DNA of 64,000 bases from Parachlamydiales bacterium (lineage in GTDB: Bacteria > Chlamydiota > Chlamydiia > Chlamydiales > SM23-39): the NCBI GenBank assembly GCA_019694475.1, contig JAIBBX010000004.1, forward strand, positions 124,001-188,000, in the 5' to 3' direction. The notes beneath the pieces were generated by a model. The model saw nothing but the letters and a program-made list of their open reading frames with translations, searched no databases and had not been told where the DNA came from. Both the position numbers and the translations under genes were made by a program. This document shows, piece after piece, positions 18,372 to 27,387 of this stretch (positions are counted from its first letter, which is position 1; every line of letters starts with the position of its first letter).

Positions 18372-18533
18372 TAAAATTTTAGGGTGATTTTTGCGTCAAA
18401 GCCCATAGAATCGACGATCGCAAGTTGACCCGTATTGATTAATACGAATCAACTTGCGAGCTTTCGCGTATCGTCGATTCTACGGAGCTTTCACGCTAAA
18501 AATTCTCCCAAAATTTTACTAGGATAGGTTCAT
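18357..18533. repeat. 177-bp quasi-palindrome with perfect 24-bp outer arms
   Basis: The outer 24 bp at 18357-18380 (ATGAACCTATCCTAG, then TAAAATTTT) reappear as an exact reverse complement at 18510-18533. Inside, the arms stay alike with a few mismatches and small bulges (ATAGAATCGACGAT versus GTAGAATCGACGAT on the other arm). The centre has its own hairpin: CGCAAGTTGA...TCAACTTGCG around CGTATTGATTAATACG. It could be a MITE-like element, the product of strand-switch replication, or a structured RNA. Confidence 0.85.
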
Positions 18534-18547
18534 CAATTGGTGAATTA

Positions 18548-18573
18548 TTCTCCTCCGTAAAACCGGAGGAGAA
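18548..18573 (-). terminator. Hairpin after the minus-strand gene at 18595
   Basis: A 10-bp stem (TTCTCCTCCG/CGGAGGAGAA) with a 6-nt loop lies 22 bp beyond the minus-strand stop. The T-tract is weak (TAATTC), so termination is probable but not certain. Confidence 0.5.
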
Positions 18574-18594
18574 TTCTTGTGTCCTAAAACAACT

Positions 18595-19035
18595 TTAATC
18601 TGCTTTCGGCGCTGCTACAGGTTGTCCGATCAAGCCTCTCATTTGTACATACAATTCATCTGATTTGGGCCGGATATATTTTTCGATTGCCATTGAAGCT
18701 AATTTGTTAACCCCATATGCAAACGGGAAGGCCAAGAGAGTCATGCAAAGGCTATTGTTCCAAAGACCTTTATGATACCCGAAAACTCCCAAAACGCTGG
18801 ATGCAGCATTGTTGACCCGTCTCAATTGATCGGCTCGATTGATAAGAGATGCTTGTTCGATCGCTAATTCTTTAGCTCTGCCAGAGAGAACATGTTTTAC
18901 TCCATCAACAGTCATTGTCCATTCAATATTCGCCTTGGGAGGATTGAATTGTAAATACTCTTTGGCTTGGTTGTAACCCCATAAAAGATTGTCCATTGCT
19001 CGGTGTGTAAAACCTGTTAGATATGCTAGTGTCAT
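18595..19035 (-). CDS. Small protein with one hydrophobic segment, unknown function
   Basis: 146 residues from the ATG at 19035, chosen because GGAGG lies 5 nt upstream; a longer in-frame version to 19080 would run through this ribosome-binding site. One hydrophobic stretch at ~95-113 (SLCMTLLAFPFAYGV) could span a membrane; the rest is amphipathic helix. The C-terminus is GQPVAAPKAD. No family recognised; possibly a lineage-specific membrane or inclusion protein. Confidence 0.6.
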   Translation of the reverse strand: MTLAYLTGFTHRAMDNLLWGYNQAKEYLQFNPPKANIEWTMTVDGVKHVLSGRAKELAIEQASLINRADQLRRVNNAASSVLGVFGYHKGLWNNSLCMTLLAFPFAYGVNKLASMAIEKYIRPKSDELYVQMRGLIGQPVAAPKAD

Positions 19036-19112
19036 AAAAACCTCCAAAAAAAGTTTAAAAAGGAGGTATACAATAAACAAGAGAATATTTTTCTTGAAGA
19101 TCAGAAATTATT

Positions 19113-19586
19113 TTAATCGCTTGGATGAGTTGGTCCTGATTTTTTTCCTTCATTTCTTTGAAAGAGATCAAATCCTTTCCATTCACAATGCTGAGAGCCC
19201 TGTTTGAAAGAGAGAATTCCTTCCGGAGATGTGTGGCCGCTAGAAAAAAAATCGAAGACAAGCTGGCTGTTTATTTTTTTGCCATTGAGATAAAGTTCCA
19301 TTTTATCGAGGCGCAACGGCGAAAATTGTTTTCCGTTCGTTTCATCGGTTTGGACTAAAAAAGTCCAACCATCTTTTTCTTTTTTCAATACGCCAGTCCA
19401 ATCGGCTTGGGTTGCAATCGCCAGCTTTTGCGCGACGAACATGCGGCTCTTAAGCCGGTCGAGATTCGAATTGAATTTCTTTTTTTCGATGGCGCCGCGC
19501 AGTTGAATGCTGACCGCTGTGCTGGCAATCGCAATCAATACCAGCGCCACCATCACTTCTAGGAGAGTAAAGGCTCTGCGTATCAT
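19113..19586 (-). CDS. Type II secretion minor pseudopilin (GspH-like)
   Basis: 157 residues with a type IV prepilin leader: MIRRA then FTLLEVMVALVLIAIAS, with Glu at +5. The residue before the expected cleavage is Ala rather than the usual Gly. The C-terminal globular part is short, as in minor pseudopilins. It overlaps gspG by 4 bp and closes the gsp operon. GspH is the best positional guess; GspI or a second GspG-like subunit are alternatives. Confidence 0.7.
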   Translation of the reverse strand: MIRRAFTLLEVMVALVLIAIASTAVSIQLRGAIEKKKFNSNLDRLKSRMFVAQKLAIATQADWTGVLKKEKDGWTFLVQTDETNGKQFSPLRLDKMELYLNGKKINSQLVFDFFSSGHTSPEGILSFKQGSQHCEWKGFDLFQRNEGKKSGPTHPSD

Positions 19587-19915
19587 TGAATTTCGAAATC
19601 TTTCGTTTCCGAATTAAAGGTGATTGTATATTTTTTTCCCCAACCATCCACTATTGCTTTGTCCGCATCTTTTGCAAGTCCAGATTTTTTAAGCCAGTAT
19701 GCAGGATTGCTAGCCAATTGTTCGCCGGTAACATCTTTTTCATCATCTAGGCACATCAGCAGCAGGTTGCGCAGCTGTTCTTTACCCTGTTCTGTTCTGA
19801 ACTTTTTCCCTTTATCGAGGGAGCCTTTCATGTTGTAGCCTACGGCGCCGCCGATGATGGTGATGAGCAAAATCACAATCATGATTTCGATCAATGTGAG
19901 CGTTCTTTTTTTCAT
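19583..19915 (-). CDS. gspG: Type II secretion major pseudopilin
   Basis: 110 residues. N-terminus MKKRT-LTLIEIMIVILLITIIGGA is a prepilin helix with Glu at +5; the downstream GSLDKGKKFRTEQGKEQLRNLL and DGWGKKYTITF resemble the GspG core. It polymerises into the periplasmic pseudopilus that works with GspE and GspD. The -1 residue is Thr, where peptidase substrates normally have Gly. The preceding gene is gspF, 15 bp away, and it overlaps the minor pseudopilin gene by 4 bp. Confidence 0.85.
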   Translation of the reverse strand: MKKRTLTLIEIMIVILLITIIGGAVGYNMKGSLDKGKKFRTEQGKEQLRNLLLMCLDDEKDVTGEQLASNPAYWLKKSGLAKDADKAIVDGWGKKYTITFNSETKDFEIQ

Positions 19916-19930
19916 GGTTTTTCCTCCAAA

Positions 19931-21118
19931 TTATCCAGTTGCAAACGAGCTTACATCCGTCATGGGCAGCAGCACAGACAAGAGAACAAAACCGATGATT
20001 GTGCCGAGCAAGAGAAGCAATACGGGTTGTGCAAGCGAGGCAAACCGGGTGAGCGTTTTTTCTAATTCTTCTTCGTAGATTTGCGCGATCTGATGCATCA
20101 TAAAAGGGAGCTTTCCCCCTTCTTCTGCAATTCCGATCATCCGCGGAATGAGAGGCGGAATGAGAGGATGATTTTCAAATGTTTTGTGAATGGGCTGCCC
20201 TTGCGCAATTTTTTCCTCTGCATCCGCGATCACTGTTTCGAGTGTTGGATGTCTCATCACCCGTCTCGCTTGATCAAAAGCTTGAATAAGCGGGAGCGAG
20301 CCGTCTAAAAGGGTCGCTGCGGCACGGAAGAAACGGACAAAAGCCACTCGGGCAAAAAATTCTTTCAGAATGGGAAGCCGCAAGCTGAAAGTGAAAAGCT
20401 TTTCTTTCCAAGGTTTTGAAAAAGCGGCAAAGGTAGCAAGGGAGATGATCGCGATGAATAGAATGCTTAAAATCGCTTTCGAATTGCAGGCAAACTGGCT
20501 CGCTGCAAAAACGATTTTCGTGAAGGGATGAAGTTCGCGTCCTTCAAAAAGCTCCCGAAGTGATGGGATTACATAAAAAAGGAGGGCAGAAAGAATCACC
20601 AAGCAAAAACCGCTGAGGAGAGCAGGATAAAGAAGAGCAGAAACGATCTGTTTGCGCACCTGGAGCTGCCGATTCAAAAGCTCAGCGAGGTCTTTCAGGG
20701 CAAGGCCCAATGACCCCGTTTTTTCGCTGTTGGCTACCATTGAAATATACAGGAGATCAAAAATTTCAGGATGCCGTGCTAAGCTTTGCGAGAAAGAATA
20801 GCCGCTTCGCACAGAATCGCAAAGATCGAGAAGAAGTTTATGGGTTTTTTGCCCCCGGTATTTCTCTTCAAGGGCTGAAAGAGTTTCGAAAAGGGGCAAT
20901 CCTGCTTGCAAAAGACGGGCGATTTCCCGAGTGAGATTGAGCACGTCGGTTTTTGAAAGGCGCACCTGCAGCTTTTTGCCGCTGAGAGATTCAAGCTGCA
21001 CAACTGCGATTTGGCGCCGAATCAATTTCAGTTTGGCGTCTTGGAGGCTGTCAGCATCGATGGTCGCCTTGACCTTTTTGCCCGCATCCGAAATGGCAGT
21101 GTATTCATAAAGAGGCAT
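19931..21118 (-). CDS. gspF: Type II secretion inner-membrane platform protein
   Basis: 395 residues, the usual GspF length. It starts MPLYEYTAISDAGKKVKATI and has two homologous cytoplasmic T2SSF domains (~55-180 and ~255-380) separated by membrane helices, with LLQAGLPLFETLSAL and a matching LLDGSLPLIQAFDQA. It anchors the ATPase GspE to the membrane. The ATG overlaps the gspE stop (TGATG arrangement), indicating coupled translation. Confidence 0.93.
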   Translation of the reverse strand: MPLYEYTAISDAGKKVKATIDADSLQDAKLKLIRRQIAVVQLESLSGKKLQVRLSKTDVLNLTREIARLLQAGLPLFETLSALEEKYRGQKTHKLLLDLCDSVRSGYSFSQSLARHPEIFDLLYISMVANSEKTGSLGLALKDLAELLNRQLQVRKQIVSALLYPALLSGFCLVILSALLFYVIPSLRELFEGRELHPFTKIVFAASQFACNSKAILSILFIAIISLATFAAFSKPWKEKLFTFSLRLPILKEFFARVAFVRFFRAAATLLDGSLPLIQAFDQARRVMRHPTLETVIADAEEKIAQGQPIHKTFENHPLIPPLIPRMIGIAEEGGKLPFMMHQIAQIYEEELEKTLTRFASLAQPVLLLLLGTIIGFVLLSVLLPMTDVSSFATG

Positions 21119-22671
21119 CAGAGATCTCCCTGATCAATCTTTGTGACACGCAATAGTTCGGCGCTGGTCGTAATTCCTTGGGTTACCAGCTCAACGCCTT
21201 GTTCAAAAAGCGTTTTCATTCCTTCGGCTAATGCTACTTTGCGCAGCTCCTGCGCATCTTGGCTCTTCAATACCTGCGATTTGATCTTGCCGCCAATCGG
21301 CATAAGCTCATAGATGGCATGACGGCCCTTATAGCCCGTTTGGAAGCATGAAGGACATCCTTCTCCTTTATAGAAGGGACCGTTCGGCTGCAAACCTAAT
21401 TCTTGCAATTCCTTTTCGGAAGGAGTGTATTCCTTTTTGCAATGCGGGCAAATCTGTCGGACAAGCCTTTGCGCAATGACGCCTAGAATGGAGGAGGCGA
21501 GCAAATAGGGCTCGATTCCCATGTCGGCGAGACGTGTGAGCGCTGAGGGGGCATCGTTTGTATGGAGCGTACTGAGCACCAAGTGGCCAGTCAGAGATGC
21601 TTGGATGGCAATTTCAGCTGTTTCTCTGTCCCGGATTTCCCCAATCATAATGACGTCCGGGTCCTGGCGTAAGATGTGGCGCAGTCCCTTCGCAAAATCG
21701 AGCTCGATCTTTGGGTTTACATTCATCTGAGAGATACCAGCCAGTTTGTACTCAACTGGATCTTCCACTGTGATGATATTGGTCTGGCTATCGTTGATTT
21801 CTCCAATCGCGCTATAGAGTGTAGTTGTTTTTCCGCTGCCAGTTGGGCCGGTCACCAGGACGATCCCTTCAGGCATTTGGATCAGTTTGCGGAAAGCTTT
21901 TAAGATTTTGGATCCCATTCCGATTCTGTCTAAGCCAAGAAGAACATTTCCTTTATCCAAAATCCTCAATACGATTCTCTCTCCGTGGACGATTGGCAAG
22001 GTGCTGACTCGGAAATCAATTTCTCTGCCGCCATGCCGCAGCTTGATGCGGCCGTCTTGAGGAAGGCGGTGTTCAGCAATGTCCATTTTGGCCATCACTT
22101 TGATGCGAGTCAGGATTTGGATCTGATATTCGCGCGGAGGCGTATGCCGTTTTTGCAGGCATCCGTCGATTCGATAACGGATTGAAAGCCCCTCTTCGGT
22201 CGGTTCAAAGTGGACGTCCGATGCTCCTTGCTGGATCGCCTCGAGCAGAATGGCATTCACCATCCGGATCACAGGATTTTGATCGGCCCTCTCCAAAAGA
22301 TCGTAGCCTTCGGCAGTCTCTCTCTCTTCTGTTTTCTCCCCCGTTTCAAGATCGGAAAATAGCTGCTTAGTCTCACCCTCTTTCTGATGGTAGCATCGTT
22401 CGATGGCCGACTCAATGATCGGATGGGGGCAATAAATTGGGTTGATCTGCTTTTTTAAAAGAAGGCGAAGCTCTTCCAAGGCATCGATATCGAGCGGATC
22501 AGCCACGGCCACTGTGACCATCTGCTCATCTTGATCGACGGGCAAGATTTTCTTTTGTTTTGCAAAAGCGTAAGAAACAATCGAAATTTGATCCCGCACG
22601 AAAGGAAACGATCCGATCTCATCGACCGTTTTCAATCCAAACTTTTCTGCAAGGACTTTATTTTCATCCAT
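21118..22671 (-). CDS. gspE: Type II secretion ATPase
   Basis: 517 residues from the ATG at 22671, 1 bp after the gspD stop; a TTG five codons upstream lies in gspD. The Walker A motif GPTGSGKTTT sits near residue 275, followed by an Asp box (DPVEYK), the Walker B region DPDVIMIGEIRD and the His box (STLHTNDAPSALTRL). A four-Cys zinc site (CPHCKKEY...CPSC) is present. It is the hexameric motor that extends the pseudopilus. Confidence 0.95.
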   Translation of the reverse strand: MDENKVLAEKFGLKTVDEIGSFPFVRDQISIVSYAFAKQKKILPVDQDEQMVTVAVADPLDIDALEELRLLLKKQINPIYCPHPIIESAIERCYHQKEGETKQLFSDLETGEKTEERETAEGYDLLERADQNPVIRMVNAILLEAIQQGASDVHFEPTEEGLSIRYRIDGCLQKRHTPPREYQIQILTRIKVMAKMDIAEHRLPQDGRIKLRHGGREIDFRVSTLPIVHGERIVLRILDKGNVLLGLDRIGMGSKILKAFRKLIQMPEGIVLVTGPTGSGKTTTLYSAIGEINDSQTNIITVEDPVEYKLAGISQMNVNPKIELDFAKGLRHILRQDPDVIMIGEIRDRETAEIAIQASLTGHLVLSTLHTNDAPSALTRLADMGIEPYLLASSILGVIAQRLVRQICPHCKKEYTPSEKELQELGLQPNGPFYKGEGCPSCFQTGYKGRHAIYELMPIGGKIKSQVLKSQDAQELRKVALAEGMKTLFEQGVELVTQGITTSAELLRVTKIDQGDL

Positions 22672-22672
22672 T

Positions 22673-24988
22673 TCAGTACAGATCAAAAAGGAGTTTCAAA
22701 CTTTGGCTAAATAACTTTTTGCGCTCATATGTTTTGGCGTCATCGAGGCACTGTAAAAATTCGGGGATGTCGCCAGCCCTCAGCGAATATTCTTCTTGGC
22801 GGATCCATCGCAGATCTTCAATCGGGTCTTTCACGATGCGCGGGGTTATGAAGATGAACATCTCTGTGCTCACATCTCTGGCCCGGGCAGTGCCAAACAA
22901 TTTTCCAATTCCAGGGATATCGCCCAGGAATGGAATTTTTTCGCGGTTGTCTTCTTCAATTTGCTGTCTTAGACCGCCCAAAATGATGGTTTCCCCGTCA
23001 GCTACGCGAACTTGGTTTTTGATGTTGCGTCTTGTGACTGGAGGACGGTTATCCAGAGTGATGATTTTGGTCGAATCGAATTCAAGGTCGGTTTCCAATG
23101 AAACGAAACAAGGGCCGCCTTCATCATCGGGTAGATGAATGGTCGGAGTCAAATTGATCGTAATACCATACTGGGCCCGTGTATAGGAATCTTGGATCAC
23201 AGTTCCCGTTGGAGTATTGAATGGGAAAGCCCCGTTATTGATCGAAATCTCTTCGACGATCGCAATTTGAGCAGGAGTCTGGTTGATTGCCAGGACAGAG
23301 GGGTTGGCCTTAATCCGCACATCTTCTTGGGCCAAAAGGAAGTTGAACCTCATATCGGCAGCAGGGAATTTGCCGCTTGGCCGGCTGAAAATGAAGGTGA
23401 GAAGGCCGTTCATGAAATTGCCTTTCTCATTGGTTGCCGCATAAGTGACTGCAGTCTCTTTATTACCGCTCGAGTTGGTGCCAAGCTGGAGCAGGCTAAA
23501 GCCCATCTCCCTTCTATCTAGAAATTTCTTCTCGATCAGCATCACGTCAAGCTGCACCATCCGCTTTGGAACATCGAGTTTTTTCAAGAGGGTTTTGATT
23601 TTAGGAAGCTCTTCTCTGCGGACAACCATTAAGATAGAGGTTGTTTTCGTATCGACGATGAAGTTCCCAAATGTTGTGGTTTTCTCTTTATCAAAGATGG
23701 CGGGCTGTACGAATGGACCTGTTGCCGGCATGACTGGATTGTAGCCTGGCCCTGGGGAAAGATAAGGAAGCGGATAAGGATTTTCAGGCGTACCGGGCGG
23801 AGTTGGAGGGGCAGGAGGCTGGCTTATAGGAGCTTGCGCTGCAGGAGGCGCGGGAGGAGGCAAAAGGGCAGCTTCATTTTTCTTTTCGAAACCAGATCCG
23901 ATCAATGAATCATAAACTTGAGAAAGCACTTCAGCCACATCTTCCGGATTAGAGTGCTTGCAGGTATACCAATAGATAACCTTTTCTCCCGGATCTTCAA
24001 GCTGCGATTCCATCTCTGTGAGGATCTTTTGGGCCCTATCAACGGTCTCATTTTCACCAATTAGGACGAGGCCTTGCGGCAAAACCATTGTGACTAGCTC
24101 GTCGGCCCCAGATGGATAATAGGTGGGCCTGTTTTTCGTACTTGTATCGGAAAAAACGGCTTTCAAAACTTTTTCGGCCTCTTGCGGCTGGATCTTGATC
24201 GAACTGATGATGCGGACGACTTTGCCCTGATTTTGCTCCCAAACTGCGTGGTAAAGCCCCATGAGCTTTTCAATTGTGTCTCTCGCAGAGACGATGGCTA
24301 CTTTGGAGCCGATCGCTTGGATGAGAGTCTGTTTTGGATCGGAAAAGCGTTCGAAAAATGACTGGATCGATTTGAGCTGTTCAGCGGGCGGACCAAAGAC
24401 ATAAAAGAGGCGGGAATGATTCGCAAAAAGCTGCAAATCGGATTCTCTCGCCACAACCGCTTCAATCGCCGAAGGGTCGAGTTTTAAAATGTAAAGCTGC
24501 TTTACAAATGGATTTAACCTCTTAACGCCCACTCCGTTCTGCACTAAAATCATCTCGATCATCTCGCTCCACGATTCATGCGGAAGCGGGATGCCTGAGA
24601 AGAGGCTGATCTTCATGCCGCTCAGTTCTTGCGGGATGACGTAGAGAAAATCGCTGGCGCCATATTCCATGACCAGCTGGGAAAGGGTCGTTTCGCCTAC
24701 ATCCCACATGGCGTAAGGTTCATCGCTGTGTTCATTTGAAGAGGCTTTGCGCCATTGTTCTTCGAGCTTGCGGATTTGTTCGCGGGTATTGCGCACATCG
24801 CCGAGTAGCTGTTGGAATTCCGGTTCTCGGGCCTCATTCTTAGCGAGTTCGCGCACATTGTCGAATTTTTGCTGCAATTCAGTCTTGAGTTTGCTTAAAG
24901 AGTCGTTGAAAGCTTGTGCGCCTTCAACATCCGAGGTGAAGGGTTCTTGCGCGAATAGGGAAAAAGCGAGAAGAAATAACCATCTCAT
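22673..24988 (-). CDS. gspD: Type II secretion outer-membrane secretin
   Basis: 771 residues. A short signal peptide (MRWLFLLAFSLFAQ) is followed by a coiled-coil-like charged stretch (~25-85), N-type domains, a Pro-rich insert (~370-420) and the secretin core, which includes VPLLGDIPGIGKLF-like FLGDIPGIGKLFG and a VADGETIILGGL strand. It forms the outer-membrane pore. The N-terminal stretch and Pro-rich insert are unusual relative to enterobacterial GspD. The ATG overlaps the upstream gene by 4 bp. One copy of the dispersed palindrome lies in its coding region. Confidence 0.93.
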   Translation of the reverse strand: MRWLFLLAFSLFAQEPFTSDVEGAQAFNDSLSKLKTELQQKFDNVRELAKNEAREPEFQQLLGDVRNTREQIRKLEEQWRKASSNEHSDEPYAMWDVGETTLSQLVMEYGASDFLYVIPQELSGMKISLFSGIPLPHESWSEMIEMILVQNGVGVKRLNPFVKQLYILKLDPSAIEAVVARESDLQLFANHSRLFYVFGPPAEQLKSIQSFFERFSDPKQTLIQAIGSKVAIVSARDTIEKLMGLYHAVWEQNQGKVVRIISSIKIQPQEAEKVLKAVFSDTSTKNRPTYYPSGADELVTMVLPQGLVLIGENETVDRAQKILTEMESQLEDPGEKVIYWYTCKHSNPEDVAEVLSQVYDSLIGSGFEKKNEAALLPPPAPPAAQAPISQPPAPPTPPGTPENPYPLPYLSPGPGYNPVMPATGPFVQPAIFDKEKTTTFGNFIVDTKTTSILMVVRREELPKIKTLLKKLDVPKRMVQLDVMLIEKKFLDRREMGFSLLQLGTNSSGNKETAVTYAATNEKGNFMNGLLTFIFSRPSGKFPAADMRFNFLLAQEDVRIKANPSVLAINQTPAQIAIVEEISINNGAFPFNTPTGTVIQDSYTRAQYGITINLTPTIHLPDDEGGPCFVSLETDLEFDSTKIITLDNRPPVTRRNIKNQVRVADGETIILGGLRQQIEEDNREKIPFLGDIPGIGKLFGTARARDVSTEMFIFITPRIVKDPIEDLRWIRQEEYSLRAGDIPEFLQCLDDAKTYERKKLFSQSLKLLFDLY
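24489..24511 (+). repeat. Dispersed 23-bp palindromic motif, copy 1 (inside gspD)
   Basis: ATGTAAAGC-T-GCTTTACA followed by AATGG. It matches the copies at 33650 and 57333 at nearly every position. It lies within the gspD codons for PFVKQLYILK. Confidence 0.75.
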
Positions 24989-26148
24989 GGCAATTTCCTC
25001 GCCGTTTTGCGCCCTTGCGCTGCCATTTCAATAGAGACGACTTGCGTTCTGCCGGGATTAAACAGGCGTCCCTGGATCATTTTCTGCCCTTGTTTTTGCG
25101 AAATTTGCTCTAGGATAAACAATTCGCCGAACAATTTCCCATTTAAAAAAGCTTCCCGCTCTTCTTTTTTTCGCAAAATCTTCCACCGGCCCGCAGTTTT
25201 GAGGACCCAGTCGCCTGTTTTGAGAACGAGGCATTGTTTTTCAATCATGCAGCTGATCTGTTTTTCAGACCGGATCCGGATCGCGCTCAAGAGATCTTCC
25301 CCCTTCATCTTAAAAGGGGGCCCCGAAGCGTGGCCTAGTCCGATTCTCGTATGGCCATTCGAATCCCAACCCTCTAGAATCAGCATTTTGGGCGTGATGG
25401 ATTGGATTTTTGCGATCGGCAATTCTTTATCAGGCGCATCGCTCTTTTGCCATTTTCCCTCTTTCCAAACGAGCCAGTCGTTTTCCCGCATCTCTAAAAG
25501 ATCGCTTGTTTCGATCCGCTCGCCCGATTCTCCCGCCGTTTTAAATAAATCGCGGCCCCACCATTTAGCCTCAGCGAGCTGGCGCAAAGCGGAGCCTTCG
25601 GTAAATTCCTGAGCTTCTTGAATCGGACAATCTTGGCCAGATACTTGGAATTGCCCTGCAGAAACTTTCCCGCCATCAATCGAAGAGATCCATCCAGATG
25701 CTTCAATCTGCCCATTCGGCAAAGAGGCAAGCTCCACCCAAAACTCTGATTTCGTTTTGGCAAATCTCAACTGATCCCGTTGATATTCTAAATCGATCCT
25801 GCATGGAAGAGTCACGCGCTGGCTCTCTCCGCTTTGTTTCAATCGGACCAAAAGGCGATTGCGGTCCAATGCGCCGTCAGGTCTTGGCGGATCAAAAGAA
25901 AAAGTCATTTTTCCTTGTAGATCGGGAATCGAAAAGCTTGGGCGCGATTGACTTAAGTTCAGTGCAAATGTGTATGGCGTAAGATTTGCAATTTTTTCCC
26001 GTTTTTCTCTTAAGAGAGGAGAATCAATGCTTTGCATCGTTAAAAGAAAAGGAAGCGCGAGGAGAGTGCCCGCGGACAAAAGAAGAGCGCCGATCCATGC
26101 GATGCGTTCTGGATAAAAGTGCAAAACCGTTGCCGTTTCTTTGCGCAT
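24985..26148 (-). CDS. Bitopic inner-membrane protein upstream of the secretin (GspC-like position)
   Basis: 387 residues: a short cytoplasmic N-terminus, one membrane helix (~17-38, WIGALLLSAGTLLALPFLLTM), then a beta-rich periplasmic part. This topology and its position as the first gene of the gsp operon match GspC, which couples the inner-membrane platform to the secretin, but I see no clear GspC sequence signature. The stop overlaps the gspD start by 4 bp. Chlamydiae have a conserved gene at this place. Confidence 0.6.
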   Translation of the reverse strand: MRKETATVLHFYPERIAWIGALLLSAGTLLALPFLLTMQSIDSPLLREKREKIANLTPYTFALNLSQSRPSFSIPDLQGKMTFSFDPPRPDGALDRNRLLVRLKQSGESQRVTLPCRIDLEYQRDQLRFAKTKSEFWVELASLPNGQIEASGWISSIDGGKVSAGQFQVSGQDCPIQEAQEFTEGSALRQLAEAKWWGRDLFKTAGESGERIETSDLLEMRENDWLVWKEGKWQKSDAPDKELPIAKIQSITPKMLILEGWDSNGHTRIGLGHASGPPFKMKGEDLLSAIRIRSEKQISCMIEKQCLVLKTGDWVLKTAGRWKILRKKEEREAFLNGKLFGELFILEQISQKQGQKMIQGRLFNPGRTQVVSIEMAAQGRKTARKLP

Positions 26149-26280
26149 AAAACAAAAGTATGTATCGATGGCCCTTAAAAATCAATCAACTACCTCCCTT
26201 ATGAAATGTAGGGTGATTGCAAATAAATATAATAAAGTATTAAATATGATTAAGAGGAAATCTATTCCGGGGAGAGGGTC

Positions 26281-26727
26281 ATGGTGAAGAAGCTGATGGA
26301 TAAAATCAAAGAGGGCGTGTCTGTCCAAGAAGTGGAAGACTTTGCCCGCAAATATACGACTGAGGTTTTCTCCGTTCTGGCGATTGTGGTCGGTTCCATC
26401 TCAAGTATGTACGACTTCTTCACTGGACCGAAAATGACGATCTTATTTCTTGCCGTTGGATTGATTGTAGGGGTTTTCTTCCCAGCTCCCGTGGAAAAAG
26501 GTCTGAAACAGTTCTACAGCTTCTCTTACAAGCAAGAAAAAACAACCCAAATGATTTTGGGCCTTGTAAAAGTCGTGGTCGGCTTATTTATCCCATTCAT
26601 TCTCTTTGGTTTTATGGGACTGCTCGCTGGCACATCGTATCATTATTATACCCGCCATGCGCAAATCATGAGCGAAAATCGTCCATCTAAAGGACATAAA
26701 GGCGCAAGCGGAGAAGAACACGACTAG
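26281..26727 (+). CDS. Small membrane protein, unknown function
   Basis: 148 residues with about three to four hydrophobic helices (EVFSVLAIVVGSISSMY, MTILFLAVGLIVGVFF, LVKVVVGLFIPFILFGFMGL) and a charged, disordered C-terminus. GGGGAGAGG precedes the ATG by 3 nt. An AT-rich stretch at ~26216-26250 may hold its promoter. No family recognised; the paired helices are compatible with an inclusion or inner-membrane location. Confidence 0.65.
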   Translation: MVKKLMDKIKEGVSVQEVEDFARKYTTEVFSVLAIVVGSISSMYDFFTGPKMTILFLAVGLIVGVFFPAPVEKGLKQFYSFSYKQEKTTQMILGLVKVVVGLFIPFILFGFMGLLAGTSYHYYTRHAQIMSENRPSKGHKGASGEEHD

Positions 26728-26732
26728 AGATA

Positions 26733-26761
26733 GCGCAAAACGCAAAACGCGGAATGCAAAA
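26733..26761 (+). repeat. GCAAAACGC-type short intergenic repeat, copy 1
   Basis: The string holds GCGCAAAACGCAAAACGC followed by GGAATGCAAAA. The related word AACGCAAAACGCAGAATGC lies after the tRNA gene (45708), and an inverted form lies before it (45591). Confidence 0.6.
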
Positions 26762-26763
26762 GT

Positions 26764-27387
26764 ATGAAGAGGCTTCTTCATATCATCGCAACGCCCCGTG
26801 AAGAAGAATCTCGAACCCTCCAAGTTTCCGCAACTTTTTTAGAAGCTTTTCAAGAAAAACATCCCGATTGGCTCATCGATGAGCTCGACTTATCCAAAGA
26901 AGAACTTCCCCCTTTAAGCGCTAAAAGCGTAAGCGGAAAATATGTCCTTTTGGGAGGTAAAGATCTGTATGGCAGCCTCAAAGAAACCTGGCAAGAGATC
27001 CTTCAGCATATCGATCGTTTTAAAACGGCCGATTTCTTTCTGATTAGCACGCCGATGTGGAATTTCCATATCCCGTACATGTTGAAACACTACATCGATT
27101 TAATCGTCCAACCAAAGTATCTCTTTCATTATAAAAAGGATGGGACAACCGAGGGGCTAGTCGTTGGCAAAAAGATGGTGGTGATCACAAGTCGCGGAGG
27201 CCAATATTCAGGCCCATTGAAGAGTTTTGACCATCAAGAGCCTTACTTAAGGGCCATTTTTGGATTTGTCGGGATCTCGGACATCGATTTCATCAATGTC
27301 GAACCGATGGATATGGGAGAAGAGACAAGAAAGCAGAAAATTGCTGACGCGCAAAAGATCGCAAGATCGATGGGGTCGAATGCCTAG
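26764..27387 (+). CDS. azoR: FMN-dependent NADH-azoreductase
   Basis: 207 residues, the AzoR length. The flavodoxin-like fold starts MKRLLHIIATPREEESRTLQ, where the FMN phosphate loop is expected. The family's FFLISTPMWNFHIPYMLKHYID is present and is followed by VITSRGGQYSG. It reduces azo compounds and quinones with NADH and probably protects against quinone stress. It overlaps the GH15 gene by 8 bp. No clear ribosome-binding site is visible before the ATG. Confidence 0.87.
   Translation: MKRLLHIIATPREEESRTLQVSATFLEAFQEKHPDWLIDELDLSKEELPPLSAKSVSGKYVLLGGKDLYGSLKETWQEILQHIDRFKTADFFLISTPMWNFHIPYMLKHYIDLIVQPKYLFHYKKDGTTEGLVVGKKMVVITSRGGQYSGPLKSFDHQEPYLRAIFGFVGISDIDFINVEPMDMGEETRKQKIADAQKIARSMGSNA

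Noticed and set aside
27260..27379. N-terminal extension of the GH15 protein
   Set aside because: It is inside azoR in another frame and does not match the family.
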